This document shows, piece after piece, positions 34,269 to 42,970 of a stretch of DNA of 64,000 nucleotides. Source of the stretch: JACOMS01 sp964352785. GTDB taxonomy: Bacteria > Pseudomonadota > Alphaproteobacteria > Caulobacterales > Maricaulaceae. The translations under genes and the position numbers were made by a program. Location of the stretch: the NCBI GenBank assembly GCA_964352785.1, contig CAYGTI010000017.1, forward strand, positions 7,267 to 71,266, in the 5' to 3' direction. The notes under the pieces were generated by a model. The model was not told the origin of the DNA. It worked only from the letters and a program-made list of their open reading frames with translations, and did not search any database. Each line of letters opens with the position of its first letter. The stretch's first letter is position 1.

Positions 34269-34831
34269 CCACGGACAATAAAGGCACATGTTCCGCCAAG
34301 TGCCAACGCCGTGATTTCCGGCGTTCCGTAGCGCGCGGCAAGGCAATAGACGAGCCCGCCGATGAGCGCGGCGGTGGCGTAAATCTCTTTTTGCAAAATG
34401 AGCGGAATTTCGTTGCAAACAATATCCCGGATCATCCCCCCAGCAGCAGCCGTGACAATGCCCATGGCCACGCTGATCGTTATATTTTGTGTGAGTGCGT
34501 AAGTTTTTGAGGCACCCAAAACGCAAAAAAGAGCCATACCTACAGCATCTGCCCATTCCAGTACGGTGAGCCGTCTGCCGATGCGCGGCGGAAATGTAAA
34601 TATAAGAATTGCGGCGCAAATGGCGAGCCAAATATAGACAGGAGCGCCGAGCCAAAAAACGGGCACATCGAGGATAAGGTCGCGCAAAGTGCCGCCGCCG
34701 ATGGCTGGAAACATGGCTAGAACGATGTGCCCAAAAATATCCATATCATTGCGGTTAGCGGCCAGTGCGCCTGTCAACGCGAAGACGAAAACGCCTAAAA
34801 AGTCTAAATATGTAATGATTGAAAGACCCAT
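34217..34831 (-). CDS. TRIC/UPF0126-family cation channel protein
   Basis: 204 residues, about seven membrane helices arranged as two repeats, each carrying the family GGG-x-RD motif: AIGGGTLRDLIL and AAGGMIRDIVC. The family forms trimeric intracellular-type cation channels, and bacterial members conduct K+. It is next to, and just upstream of, the prepilin peptidase on the same strand; I see no functional link. Start ATG 34831, 5 bases after the end of the next gene upstream. Confidence 0.9.
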   Translation of the reverse strand: MGLSIITYLDFLGVFVFALTGALAANRNDMDIFGHIVLAMFPAIGGGTLRDLILDVPVFWLGAPVYIWLAICAAILIFTFPPRIGRRLTVLEWADAVGMALFCVLGASKTYALTQNITISVAMGIVTAAAGGMIRDIVCNEIPLILQKEIYATAALIGGLVYCLAARYGTPEITALALGGTCAFIVRGCALLFGWSFPRRKPRT

Positions 34832-34836
34832 CTTAT

Positions 34837-35853
34837 TTAGAAGCGATAGCTGATTCGGTCAGCGGCCCGGCAAAATAGATCAAGTTCGTTCAGGCAAACG
34901 CGTTCCATATTCGTTACCAATTGTGGCAAACTGATATCCTGCCCGTCTTTTGTTTGAGACGCTTCTTCGATGTCCCGGACATATTGCTCGTACCGGGTTT
35001 GAGATTGTTCTTCGAGCAAGGCATTATCCATAATGGCCTCAGTCGACCCAAGAATGAAAAGCGTGACAGCCGTAAAGTCGATCCAGGCTGTATCAAGACC
35101 TGTCCAAACCGGTTCTGCGATTTTTACCCCTAAAGAGATAAAGGCGAACACTGCTGCGCCCAAATAAATCATATCCTGTGTTGAGTTGAAAATGCGCCGC
35201 CGTCCTGAAAAGGCCACAACTTCGCCAAGGGCAAAATTGCGTTGATAAGCTACCCTGAGTTCCATGTAGGCCTCGCGCGCCATTGTCGCGATCCCGGCAT
35301 GAGCGGCTTTCTTAGGCAGCTTCATAGGCTCCATAACGGTGCCGGGTGAGAAGTTTTTTAAAACAGCAATTCCAGCATTCATTTCATTTTCTAATCTGGC
35401 GAGGTGTTTTTGCACGAAAGTTTGAGTCAGTGTCTCAAGGTGATCTGTATTTTTTGCAGACTGCGCTAGTTGAAACGCTTGAAATTTTAAACTCCGCAGA
35501 CGCTCAGCGGCAAAACGGTTTAATATCCATTTTTGTTTTTGCTTGGTCCCAATCAAATACCACTGGAGCACAATCCCAATTCCGGCCATGGTCACAGCGG
35601 CGAACTTTAGAATGACATTATTGAGAATACCTTTGAGTATCAAAGCCTCGGCGATAGTAAAAATAGCGCTCGCGGCCACCAAGAGGATCGCGATCTGACC
35701 TAGATAATGATACCGTTTTTTTGCTGCATTTGCCTGCCGCTCATGACCTATGAAGACATCGTCAAGTATCGCTAAATGGATAAGCGGGGTGATGAGTTTG
35801 TAGTGTGACTGCGTGGTGTCAGTGGCAAACAAGTCACGGTTTGGCGTTTGCAT
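34837..35853 (-). CDS. Membrane protein with two TM hairpins, possibly SLATT-like
   Basis: 338 residues with two pairs of membrane helices (about 48-70 and 78-100; about 230-252 and 258-278) separated by a long helical cytoplasmic segment rich in charged residues (about 105-230) that contains RNFALGEVVAFSGRRRIFNS. The N-terminal hairpin followed by a helical tail resembles SLATT/DUF4231-type 2TM proteins known as effectors near nucleotide-second-messenger systems, but no second-messenger synthase is present here, and the length (two hairpins) differs from the usual 150-200 residues. I would call it unrecognised with a weak SLATT-like lead. It is divergent from the trypsin-WD40 gene across 125 bases. 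Confidence 0.55.
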   Translation of the reverse strand: MQTPNRDLFATDTTQSHYKLITPLIHLAILDDVFIGHERQANAAKKRYHYLGQIAILLVAASAIFTIAEALILKGILNNVILKFAAVTMAGIGIVLQWYLIGTKQKQKWILNRFAAERLRSLKFQAFQLAQSAKNTDHLETLTQTFVQKHLARLENEMNAGIAVLKNFSPGTVMEPMKLPKKAAHAGIATMAREAYMELRVAYQRNFALGEVVAFSGRRRIFNSTQDMIYLGAAVFAFISLGVKIAEPVWTGLDTAWIDFTAVTLFILGSTEAIMDNALLEEQSQTRYEQYVRDIEEASQTKDGQDISLPQLVTNMERVCLNELDLFCRAADRISYRF

Positions 35854-35978
35854 AAGGAGCCTCTTGTCGAATTTCCCATGACTCTACGAAGCCTTGCAAG
35901 AATGAGCAAGTCAGTTACAGTTTTATCAGTGAACGGCTGGAGCATTTTATCTGATAAGCTGTTTGCTAGGGAGCGCAT

Positions 35979-38366
35979 ATGCCTTGTTTGTCTAAGAACT
36001 TTCTTATTTTAGCTGTGTTTACAATCGCTTTGATGGAGACATCTGGCGCTCAAACAAACTCAGACTTTATCCCACCGCCTGAAAAACCTTTGGTGGAGGG
36101 CAAGGACATAAAGTCAAAGGATTATTTCCCGATAGACCAAAGACTAGTTGACAAAAGGGCGGAGGATACAAGGCGTTATTGTGAGCCTATAATAGCCGCT
36201 GGTCAAAGATGTACGCCGCCAGTCTCGTCTTTTCGATCTGTACCTGTTCCGCGTTACGCCGCACCTTTTCAGGTTCAGCTTGTGACAACGGCAAAGCTTG
36301 TCACGGATAAATATTTGACAGACACCTATAAAGACCGCCCCATGTGGGAGCTGCGCCATGCCTGCGGCGGTGCTTTGATTGACCGCGAATGGGTCCTGAC
36401 CGCCGCGCATTGTTTTATTGATAACGCAAAGCCGGAGCATTACGGGGTTAGGCTTGATGTAGATAATATCTCACAGTCGGCATCTGATACGTTCGAGATA
36501 AAAGATATAATCACGCCGGAAAATTTCAACCGCACAGATATAGAAAATGATATTGCTCTGGTCCGCATTGAGGCGGCGGATGCAAAGCTTATTATCCAAG
36601 ACTATTCCCCCATTAGAAATGGAGCTAAGCGTGAAAACGCAGTTGTGAAAAGTTACGTCTTTAGGAATGGGCGCACGCTTGTCACGGTAGGGGCGGACCG
36701 CCAACTCAAGGCGTGGGATACAGAGAGCGGAAAGCTGCTTGCTCAAAGAGAAACTTTGAACGCCGAGATGGGCGAAGGTTTAATTGAAAGAAATGGGTCT
36801 TTATTTGGAGCTGATCAGCAGGGCATATGGAGTTTTGATCTGGCTTCCGGTCGCGCGGGCGCAAAGCTGCAAACGGATAAGGCGTATGGCTGGGCGTTAT
36901 CAGAGGATGGAAAATGGCTAATGACTTACGCAGAGGGCCACGCTGCGCAGCTTTGGGACGTTAAAACGGGCACGAAGGCTGCAGCCCTCGATCATGGCAA
37001 CGTTGTAGATATTATTGATTTTGTTGCTCGCGGCCGGGCCGTAACAGCCTCATATGAAGGTGATCTAAAATTATGGGATATTAATCGCCAAACCGTACTG
37101 GCATCTGTTTCAAACGTGAGAGGCGACCCAGCTTATATGAGCTTTGATAAAGGGCGTAAGCTTTTAGTGACAACAGATAGTTCAATGACAATTATTCAGA
37201 TGCGCGATGGCAAGATTTTAAAAACGCTCGATGCAGAAGGTTTAAATGATGCACGCCTTCCGCCAATGATTGTAGCTGACGAACAAGCACTCGTGACATG
37301 GCAATTTAATGAACCCGTTAAAATATGGGATTTAAAGCAAGGGGATCTGCGCCGCCACATTTCTGTTGGCCAAAATATTTCATCTTTAATTTTTGACCAC
37401 AAAAGCGATCGGTTATTGGGGTGGGATATGTCTGGGCATATCGAAGTCTGGGATGTCAAAACAGGAAAAATCCTCTCCAAAAAATATCTCGAAGAGGCGA
37501 ACTTCAATTTAAGCGTCTCGTTTTTTGATCAGGGCCGCAAATTTATGACGAGCCTTGCGAGCGGTGTGACTCAAGTGTGGGAGGCTGAGAAGAGCGACAA
37601 TCTCTATACCATTGATCATAGCCTTCCTATAGCCGGAGCGCGTCTATCGGAAAATGAGCGGTATATATTGAGCTGGAGTGAGCATGGAACGGCTGAGATA
37701 TGGGACGCCAAAACCGGGCGGGCGATAAAACGTTTGTTTCACGGGGCCTCGGTTGAAGGCTTGTCTTTGTTTAATAAAGACCGCTCGCTACTCACATGGG
37801 GACGGGCAGGCAAAGCCAGGATATGGGACATTAAATCAGGCCGAGAAACTGCCCGTGTGGTGCACCCCAGGCCTGATACCGATAGCATTCAAGACCGCTC
37901 ATCACACCGCGATGCCAAGCCCTCACTCGTGAGCGTTGTCGACCTTGCGCGCGGCGAAGCTGACTTGTTGGCGGATGACGTACTTTTTACTTATGGCTGG
38001 GGTAAAACGCGACCTGTCGCTGGGTTTGAACCGTCATCGACATTGAGAATGGTTGGGCTGCAACGTTTGACCAATGCCGCATGCCTTGAAACGTCTGGCT
38101 GGGGCGACGATGTTTTAGACAGCAGTGTTTTTTGTGCCCATGATGCGCGCCGTAAAACCTGTTACGGGGATAGCGGCGGGCCCGTAATAGGCAATGATAG
38201 GGTCGTTGGCGTTGTCAGTTGGGGCTCCGGTACGTGCGGCGAAGACGGAAAACCAGGGGTGTACACCCGCGTGTCAGAGCATTTGGCTTGGATATATCGA
38301 GCGGTTTGCCCGAAATATCCAGATGCGAATAATCGTCCCGCATTTTGTCCCAGCCTTAACCCTTAG
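35979..38366 (+). CDS. Secreted trypsin-like protease with WD40 propeller inserted between its two barrels
   Basis: 795 residues with a signal peptide (about 1-25, cut near SGA/Q). The S1 protease triad is complete: His144 in LTAAHC, Asp191 in ENDIALVRI and Ser732 in CYGDSGGPV. CGGALIDREWVLTAAHC and VVGVVSWGSGTCG...KPGVYTRVSEHLAWI are classic trypsin motifs. Asp191 and Ser732 are 541 residues apart, against about 93 in trypsin. The interval (about residues 215-640) holds ten WD40-type repeats ending in KAWD, SFD, QLWD, KLWD, (weak), KIWD, EVWD, QVWE, EIWD and RIWD. The insertion falls where the two beta-barrels are normally joined, and the second barrel resumes at LFTYGWGKTR. It would act in the periplasm or outside the cell. 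No frameshift is seen. Confidence 0.9.
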   Translation: MPCLSKNFLILAVFTIALMETSGAQTNSDFIPPPEKPLVEGKDIKSKDYFPIDQRLVDKRAEDTRRYCEPIIAAGQRCTPPVSSFRSVPVPRYAAPFQVQLVTTAKLVTDKYLTDTYKDRPMWELRHACGGALIDREWVLTAAHCFIDNAKPEHYGVRLDVDNISQSASDTFEIKDIITPENFNRTDIENDIALVRIEAADAKLIIQDYSPIRNGAKRENAVVKSYVFRNGRTLVTVGADRQLKAWDTESGKLLAQRETLNAEMGEGLIERNGSLFGADQQGIWSFDLASGRAGAKLQTDKAYGWALSEDGKWLMTYAEGHAAQLWDVKTGTKAAALDHGNVVDIIDFVARGRAVTASYEGDLKLWDINRQTVLASVSNVRGDPAYMSFDKGRKLLVTTDSSMTIIQMRDGKILKTLDAEGLNDARLPPMIVADEQALVTWQFNEPVKIWDLKQGDLRRHISVGQNISSLIFDHKSDRLLGWDMSGHIEVWDVKTGKILSKKYLEEANFNLSVSFFDQGRKFMTSLASGVTQVWEAEKSDNLYTIDHSLPIAGARLSENERYILSWSEHGTAEIWDAKTGRAIKRLFHGASVEGLSLFNKDRSLLTWGRAGKARIWDIKSGRETARVVHPRPDTDSIQDRSSHRDAKPSLVSVVDLARGEADLLADDVLFTYGWGKTRPVAGFEPSSTLRMVGLQRLTNAACLETSGWGDDVLDSSVFCAHDARRKTCYGDSGGPVIGNDRVVGVVSWGSGTCGEDGKPGVYTRVSEHLAWIYRAVCPKYPDANNRPAFCPSLNP

Positions 38367-38411
38367 GTCTAAAATCAGAGCTTTAGCAGTATTATCGCTA
38401 GATAAACCTTA

Positions 38412-38609
38412 TCACTGATTTTCGATAGGCCCGGTAAGTCCGCCGCCCGTTGGGCATTTGGGGTATCCCGGAGTTTTAGGCGTACAGGCTTGCTTCGTGG
38501 ATTCGCTTGATGGCTTGTCCACTGCCTCGTCTGTCGTCTTTGTGTTGGTGTGCGCGCAACCTGACATTATTAAAAACAATGTCGTGCCTATAATACCGTA
38601 TAATTTCAT
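38412..38609 (-). CDS. Small lipoprotein, unknown
   Basis: 65 residues: signal helix, lipobox IMSGC (Cys18) and a short polar tail with a Pro-rich, Gly-rich end (TPKTPGYPKCPTGG) holding two Cys (CTP...KCP). AGGGGAG upstream supports the ATG at 38609. No family recognised. It is convergent with the trypsin-WD40 gene and lies just downstream of the TIR gene on the same strand, so it may share its transcript. Confidence 0.65.
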   Translation of the reverse strand: MKLYGIIGTTLFLIMSGCAHTNTKTTDEAVDKPSSESTKQACTPKTPGYPKCPTGGGLTGPIENQ

Positions 38610-38634
38610 AAAAACTCTCCCCTTCTAAGTATCT

Positions 38635-40578
38635 CTAATCCGAAAACCCGAGCGCGGCAAGCATATCTGAAAACTCTGTCTTTGACCTCAGCGGATCAAG
38701 TGCCGGGTCGACCTTTGCAAGGATAAGGCCCGAGTCGTTTAATTTAATCGCTTTTTCCATCATTTTAACCGCCAAATCGACCTCTCCCCATTGAGACAAG
38801 ATTTGAACTTGTTGATAAGCCCCCGCGTCGCCAAAAGTATCTATGAGTTGTTTTTGCGCCGCTTTTGCCTGATCAGTTCTCCCCAACTTGTTGAAGGCAA
38901 TCGCGAGGCAGGGTAGGCGTTCCATCTGATTTTTTTCATCTTCGCAGACGTTAGTTGCTTCTTCAAAGCGGCCGAGCGCAATCAGTGCATTGCCGATCTG
39001 AGATTTAGCATTTGTATGTTTTGGAGATAAATTCAACGCGTGCTGCGTGGCCTTGATTGACGCCTCATAGCGGCGTGAAAAGTATAAAATCGTCCCATCA
39101 GTTCTATGGATTGTTGGATTTAAAGGGTCGAGTGTTTTGGCGCGGTTAATTGAACTGATGGCTTCAGTTTGTTGTCCGGTAACCGCTTTGTAAGTCGCGT
39201 AGCGGGCCAAGATTGTTGCGCTTCCAAATCCAAGTTCCCTAGATTTTTCATAAGGGACTTTAGCGCCCTTAATATCAAGCTGGGCGAATTTGACATAGGC
39301 GAGTGAGGATTGTGCTATGGCTGAATTCGGGCTTTGCCTAACGGCCAAATTCGCCGAGTTCAGAGCTGCTGCAAAGTACGAACTTACCGTCTCTTGGTCG
39401 GAACTGGTTGCGCCAAGCCAAAGAAGTAGTCTGGCTTTTGCGGCGTGTGCTCGGCTAAAACTGGGATCAAGGTTTACGGCTCTGTCAAGATGTTCGAGGG
39501 CTACGAGATTGGAGGTGCGGCTGATGTTTGATCTAAAAAGGTCAGTGCCTTTGAGGTATTCGGTAAAGGCTGCGGGGTTTTCAGTTTCTGCAGTTTCTGC
39601 CGCGATATTTGTTTGGCTCACTTTTTGAGTCAACACGCCTGTAATTGCTTCGGCAATTAGATTGTGGATTTTCAGGGTCTCGTTTTCTGTATGCTGAAAC
39701 GTTTTGCCCCAAACGTTAAAACCTGTTTTGCCATTTATAAGCTCTGCTGTGACGCGCATATCTGCGCCTTCGCGGCTTACATTCCCATCCAAAATATGAG
39801 CGACGCCCAAGCGTTTTGCGATATCTTTTGCCGTTAATGATTGACTGGCCAGAGCTTCTGAAGAGGAGCGCGAGACGACTTGAAGCGCTTGATTGCGTGC
39901 AAGGCTTATGCGCAGTTCTGATGATAGCCCGGCTGAAAGGTAATCTTGCGCGCTATCACCGCTGGCGTTACGAAAAGGGAGTACGGCGACGCCGTTCTCA
40001 AGAAGATTTGCGCCCTTTGCAAAAAGCCCGCTCGTGATGGAGAGGCCGCCGCCAATAGCTACCACAGCGCTCGCGCCCGCCATCATCACATGTCTACGCG
40101 AGAGTACCGCTTTGGGTTTTGAGTGCACGGCCCGTCGTTTTGGGACGTTTCCTCCGTGCATAACTGCCAGCATGCGTACTAACTCTTGGATGCTGGACGA
40201 GGTGTCATCGCCGTCCCATTTTTGGATGTCGATAAGTTGAACTTGCCGAAATCCCAAAGGCGCGATTGTTCCGTCCAATGTTAGAGGAATGAGCCTCTCG
40301 CGTACCCGTCCGCTCGTGGCTTCATCACGCACCCAATGAGACGATATGGAGGTCTTTGACCATAGCACGACAACGGCTTTGGCAGACTCGAGGGCCTCTT
40401 CGGTTGTTTCTAAAAAACTGGTGCCGCCTTCAAGCATGCCGTCCCACCACACGCGGTATCCGGCTGCTTCAATGGCGTCAATAATAGGAAGAGCTTGTGC
40501 TTGGTCGACTCGCGAATAGCTGAAAAAGACGGTCGTAAGTTCCGCGTCTTTATCGTCGTGTTCGTCTGATTGCGCCAT
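38635..40578 (-). CDS. TIR - membrane helix - TolB-like - TPR protein
   Basis: 647 residues. An N-terminal TIR domain (about 14-145) has FFSYSRVDQAQAL, VWWDGMLEGGTSF, VVVLWSKTSISSHWVRDEA (Glu86 is at the place of the NADase catalytic Glu) and LGFRQVQLIDIQKW. A single membrane helix follows (about 165-188), then a TolB-like/FlgO-like domain (about 193-330: GVAVLPFRNASGDSAQDYLSAG in part, VVSRSSSEAL, ILDGNV) and a long TPR array to the end. The same order is known in proteins with adenylate-cyclase-like or TIR input in alphaproteobacteria, whose function is not settled. The TIR faces the cytoplasm; the TPRs are likely periplasmic. Confidence 0.85.
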   Translation of the reverse strand: MAQSDEHDDKDAELTTVFFSYSRVDQAQALPIIDAIEAAGYRVWWDGMLEGGTSFLETTEEALESAKAVVVLWSKTSISSHWVRDEATSGRVRERLIPLTLDGTIAPLGFRQVQLIDIQKWDGDDTSSSIQELVRMLAVMHGGNVPKRRAVHSKPKAVLSRRHVMMAGASAVVAIGGGLSITSGLFAKGANLLENGVAVLPFRNASGDSAQDYLSAGLSSELRISLARNQALQVVSRSSSEALASQSLTAKDIAKRLGVAHILDGNVSREGADMRVTAELINGKTGFNVWGKTFQHTENETLKIHNLIAEAITGVLTQKVSQTNIAAETAETENPAAFTEYLKGTDLFRSNISRTSNLVALEHLDRAVNLDPSFSRAHAAKARLLLWLGATSSDQETVSSYFAAALNSANLAVRQSPNSAIAQSSLAYVKFAQLDIKGAKVPYEKSRELGFGSATILARYATYKAVTGQQTEAISSINRAKTLDPLNPTIHRTDGTILYFSRRYEASIKATQHALNLSPKHTNAKSQIGNALIALGRFEEATNVCEDEKNQMERLPCLAIAFNKLGRTDQAKAAQKQLIDTFGDAGAYQQVQILSQWGEVDLAVKMMEKAIKLNDSGLILAKVDPALDPLRSKTEFSDMLAALGFSD

Positions 40579-40653
40579 GTTTCTGCCCTTGCAGGTTCTT
40601 ATAACCTTTTGCGGGAAAAAAGCGAGAGGTGTTGATACAGGGCTGTTATAAAC

Positions 40654-41712
40654 TTAGCGAGGTTTGCTGGGCTTTTTGAGATCAAGCGCAACATCAACAA
40701 TCATATCCTCTTGTCCGCCGACCATTCTGCGCCGCCCCAGCTCAACCAGAATGTCACGCGTGTCCAAGCCGTAATCTTGGGCGGCTTTTTCTGCGTGGCG
40801 CAAGAAACTGGAATAGACTCCTGCATAACCAAGGCTCAAGGTCTCGCGGTCAACGCGGACGGGCCGATCTTGTAAGGGCCGAACTAAATCTTCTGCGGCG
40901 TCCATCAGTTTGAAAACATCACAACCATGGTTCCATCCCTTTTTATCAATAGCTGCAATAAAGACTTCAAGCGGGGCATTGCCTGCGCCTGCGCCCATAG
41001 CCGCCAAAGAGGCATCGATGCGCCGTGCGCCGTTTTGGACGCCAACAATAGAGTTTGCCACGCCAAGGGATAAATTATGATGCGCATGTACGCCGCGCTC
41101 GGTTTCCGGCTTCAGGATATCATTGTAAGCTTGCAGCCGCGCCGCATAGCCGTCCATATCCAGAGCACCGCCAGAATCGGTGACGTAAATACACTCTGCG
41201 CCGTAGTCCTCCATCAACTTGGCTTGCTGGGCGAGATGACCGGGCTCTGCCATATGGCTCATCATGAGAAAGCCTACCGTATCCATGCCAAGCTCTCGGG
41301 CCATTTCAATGTGCTGTCGTGAGACGTCGGCTTCGGTGCAGTGGGTGGCCACGCGCACAGAGCGTACCCCTAAATTATAGGCGCGCCGTAGCTCGTCGAT
41401 AGTCGCAATCCCGGGCAAAATAAGTGTTGTGACGATGGCGGTCTCTACAACATCACAGACGGCTTCGATCCATTCCCAATCTGTATGCGCGCCAAATCCA
41501 TAATTAAAAGCCCCGCCGTTCAGCCCATCCCCATGAGCAATCTCAATGGCGTCCACACCGGCCTCGTCGAGCGCTTTGGCAATGGCGCGCACATGGTCAA
41601 CCGAATATTGGTGCCGAATAGCATGCATGCCGTCGCGCAGTGTCACGTCTTGGATATACAGACGGTCTTTGCACGGATCGGTGATCACGCCCTTGTGTCT
41701 CTCCTGGCTCAT
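40654..41712 (-). CDS. dmpG: 4-hydroxy-2-oxovalerate aldolase
   Basis: 352 residues of the DmpG/MhpE aldolase family: YIQDVTLRDGMHAIRHQYS is the active-site start, AIEIAHGDGLNG and GVHAHHNLSLGVANS supply the metal and substrate contacts. It splits 4-hydroxy-2-oxoacids to pyruvate and an aldehyde, which passes to the partner dehydrogenase DmpF through an internal channel. The start ATG overlaps the dmpF stop (ATGA). The hydratase and ring-cleavage enzymes of a meta pathway are not present in the window. Confidence 0.95.
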   Translation of the reverse strand: MSQERHKGVITDPCKDRLYIQDVTLRDGMHAIRHQYSVDHVRAIAKALDEAGVDAIEIAHGDGLNGGAFNYGFGAHTDWEWIEAVCDVVETAIVTTLILPGIATIDELRRAYNLGVRSVRVATHCTEADVSRQHIEMARELGMDTVGFLMMSHMAEPGHLAQQAKLMEDYGAECIYVTDSGGALDMDGYAARLQAYNDILKPETERGVHAHHNLSLGVANSIVGVQNGARRIDASLAAMGAGAGNAPLEVFIAAIDKKGWNHGCDVFKLMDAAEDLVRPLQDRPVRVDRETLSLGYAGVYSSFLRHAEKAAQDYGLDTRDILVELGRRRMVGGQEDMIVDVALDLKKPSKPR

Positions 41713-42647
41713 GCCGCAGCCCCAAATTTTAGTTTTGCGATTTTCTCGGCTGTACCCAGTGCCGCCGAGGTCATAATGTCGAGATTACCTGCATAGGCTG
41801 GTAGGTAATGCCCGGCACCTTCGACTTCGAGAAAAACGGTGACTTTCATGCCCTCATAGGTCCCAAGTCCGGGGATATGTAGCTTATTATTTCCGGAAAA
41901 ATTCTCAAACTGTACATCCTGTTTTAAGCGGTAACCCGGCACATAGGCCTGCACATCACTGACCATCTCCGCCACGGACTTGCGGATATTAGCCTCGTCT
42001 CCGCCCACAGATAAAGCGTAGACCGTATCTCGCATGAGCATAGGAGGTTCTGCCGGGTTTAAAATGATGATTGCTTTGCCTTTTTGTGCGCCGCCAACGC
42101 TTTCTATGCCGCGCGCCGTAGTGCGCGTAAATTCATCAATATTGGCGCGGGTGCCCGGTCCCGCCGAGCGGGACGAAACCGACGCGACGATTTCTGCGTA
42201 TGGTACGCTTTGGCTCACGCGGGTGACAGCATGTACAATCGGGATCGTTGCTTGACCACCGCAAGTGACCATGTTCACATTTGGCGCATCAAGATGTTCG
42301 TCTATATTGACGACAGGCACGCAGTAAGGGCCAATAGCGGCCGGCGTTAAATCAATCATCTGCTTGCCTTGGCTCGTGCAAATATCTGAATGCAGTTTGT
42401 GGGCATAGGCAGATGTGGCATCAAAAACGATATCAACATCAGGCCAAATATCCAGCGCTTGCGCCCCGTCTATGCCTGTGTGGCTGGTAGAAAAACCGCG
42501 ATTCCGGGCCATAGCCAGACCTTCCGAAGCTTCATCGATACCAATGACGCAGCCCACGTCTAAAATGTCTGACATATGCTGTATTTTCAGCATCAGATCT
42601 GTACCGATATTTCCGGAGCCGATAATAGCTGTTTTTATTTTAGCCAA
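41709..42647 (-). CDS. dmpF: Acetaldehyde dehydrogenase (acylating)
   Basis: 312 residues of the DmpF/MhpF family: NAD site IIGSGNIGTDLMLKI, catalytic Cys in NMVTCGGQATIPIVHAVTRV, and the C-terminal part GAGHYLPAYAGNLDIMTSAA that binds the aldolase. It converts acetaldehyde (or propanal) and CoA to the acyl-CoA. First gene of the two-gene unit with dmpG. It is divergent from ccoN across about 320 bases. Confidence 0.95.
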   Translation of the reverse strand: MAKIKTAIIGSGNIGTDLMLKIQHMSDILDVGCVIGIDEASEGLAMARNRGFSTSHTGIDGAQALDIWPDVDIVFDATSAYAHKLHSDICTSQGKQMIDLTPAAIGPYCVPVVNIDEHLDAPNVNMVTCGGQATIPIVHAVTRVSQSVPYAEIVASVSSRSAGPGTRANIDEFTRTTARGIESVGGAQKGKAIIILNPAEPPMLMRDTVYALSVGGDEANIRKSVAEMVSDVQAYVPGYRLKQDVQFENFSGNNKLHIPGLGTYEGMKVTVFLEVEGAGHYLPAYAGNLDIMTSAALGTAEKIAKLKFGAAA

Positions 42648-42970
42648 TGCTGGCTCCTGTTATTCTGTGTTTAGGGTCAATATTTCAGACTTGCTCAGCA
42701 TCTTTGCTGAACTTCCAGCGTTATTGCTAGCATATAAAACAATCGGATAAAATGTTTCCGCGTAAGAAACCTCCAAAAAAAGTACGCAATTTTATGACTT
42801 TGAAGAAAATTATGCTCACTTTGCGTAAGAAAATGAAAGTTTGGTGACTTTTATGTATCGTTGATTTTTCAACATTTGTTGATTTTGTCGCAGGGCATTT
42901 TGTCCGCTCGCCGTGCTCACATTTTTGTGATAATCGTGTGATCGTAATAAATCAGGGGGTTTGTACGCTT
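42648..42970. promoter_or_regulatory. Regulatory gap between dmpF and ccoN
   Basis: No gene is seen in these bases; they separate two divergent operons. Visible elements: inverted repeat TCAGCA-TCTT-TGCTGA (42695-42710), near dmpF; a direct repeat GCGTAAGAAA (42760-42769 and 42823-42832), 63 bases apart, with TACGCAA (42783-42789) as an inverted copy of its core; and GTTGA-TTTT-TCAAC (42860-42873) followed by a second GTTGAT (42878-42883) near ccoN. None matches the FNR/FixK consensus spacing. The cco and dmpFG promoters must lie here but are not placed with confidence. Confidence 0.45.

Noticed and set aside
33765..34655. The long 296-residue minus-strand reading that includes the prepilin peptidase
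   Set aside because: Its first half is the TRIC gene read in the wrong frame (rich in Cys, His and Arg, no family match). Only the part from about 34268 downward has peptidase motifs.
38371..38422. AAAATCAG...CTGATTTT as a terminator between the trypsin gene and the lipoprotein gene
   Set aside because: The loop would be 36 bases, the stem is AT-rich and no T run follows.
42860..42892. FNR/FixK box before ccoN
   Set aside because: GTTGA-TTTT-TCAAC has N4 between half sites where FNR needs N6, and the next TTGAT has no matching right half (TCGCA).
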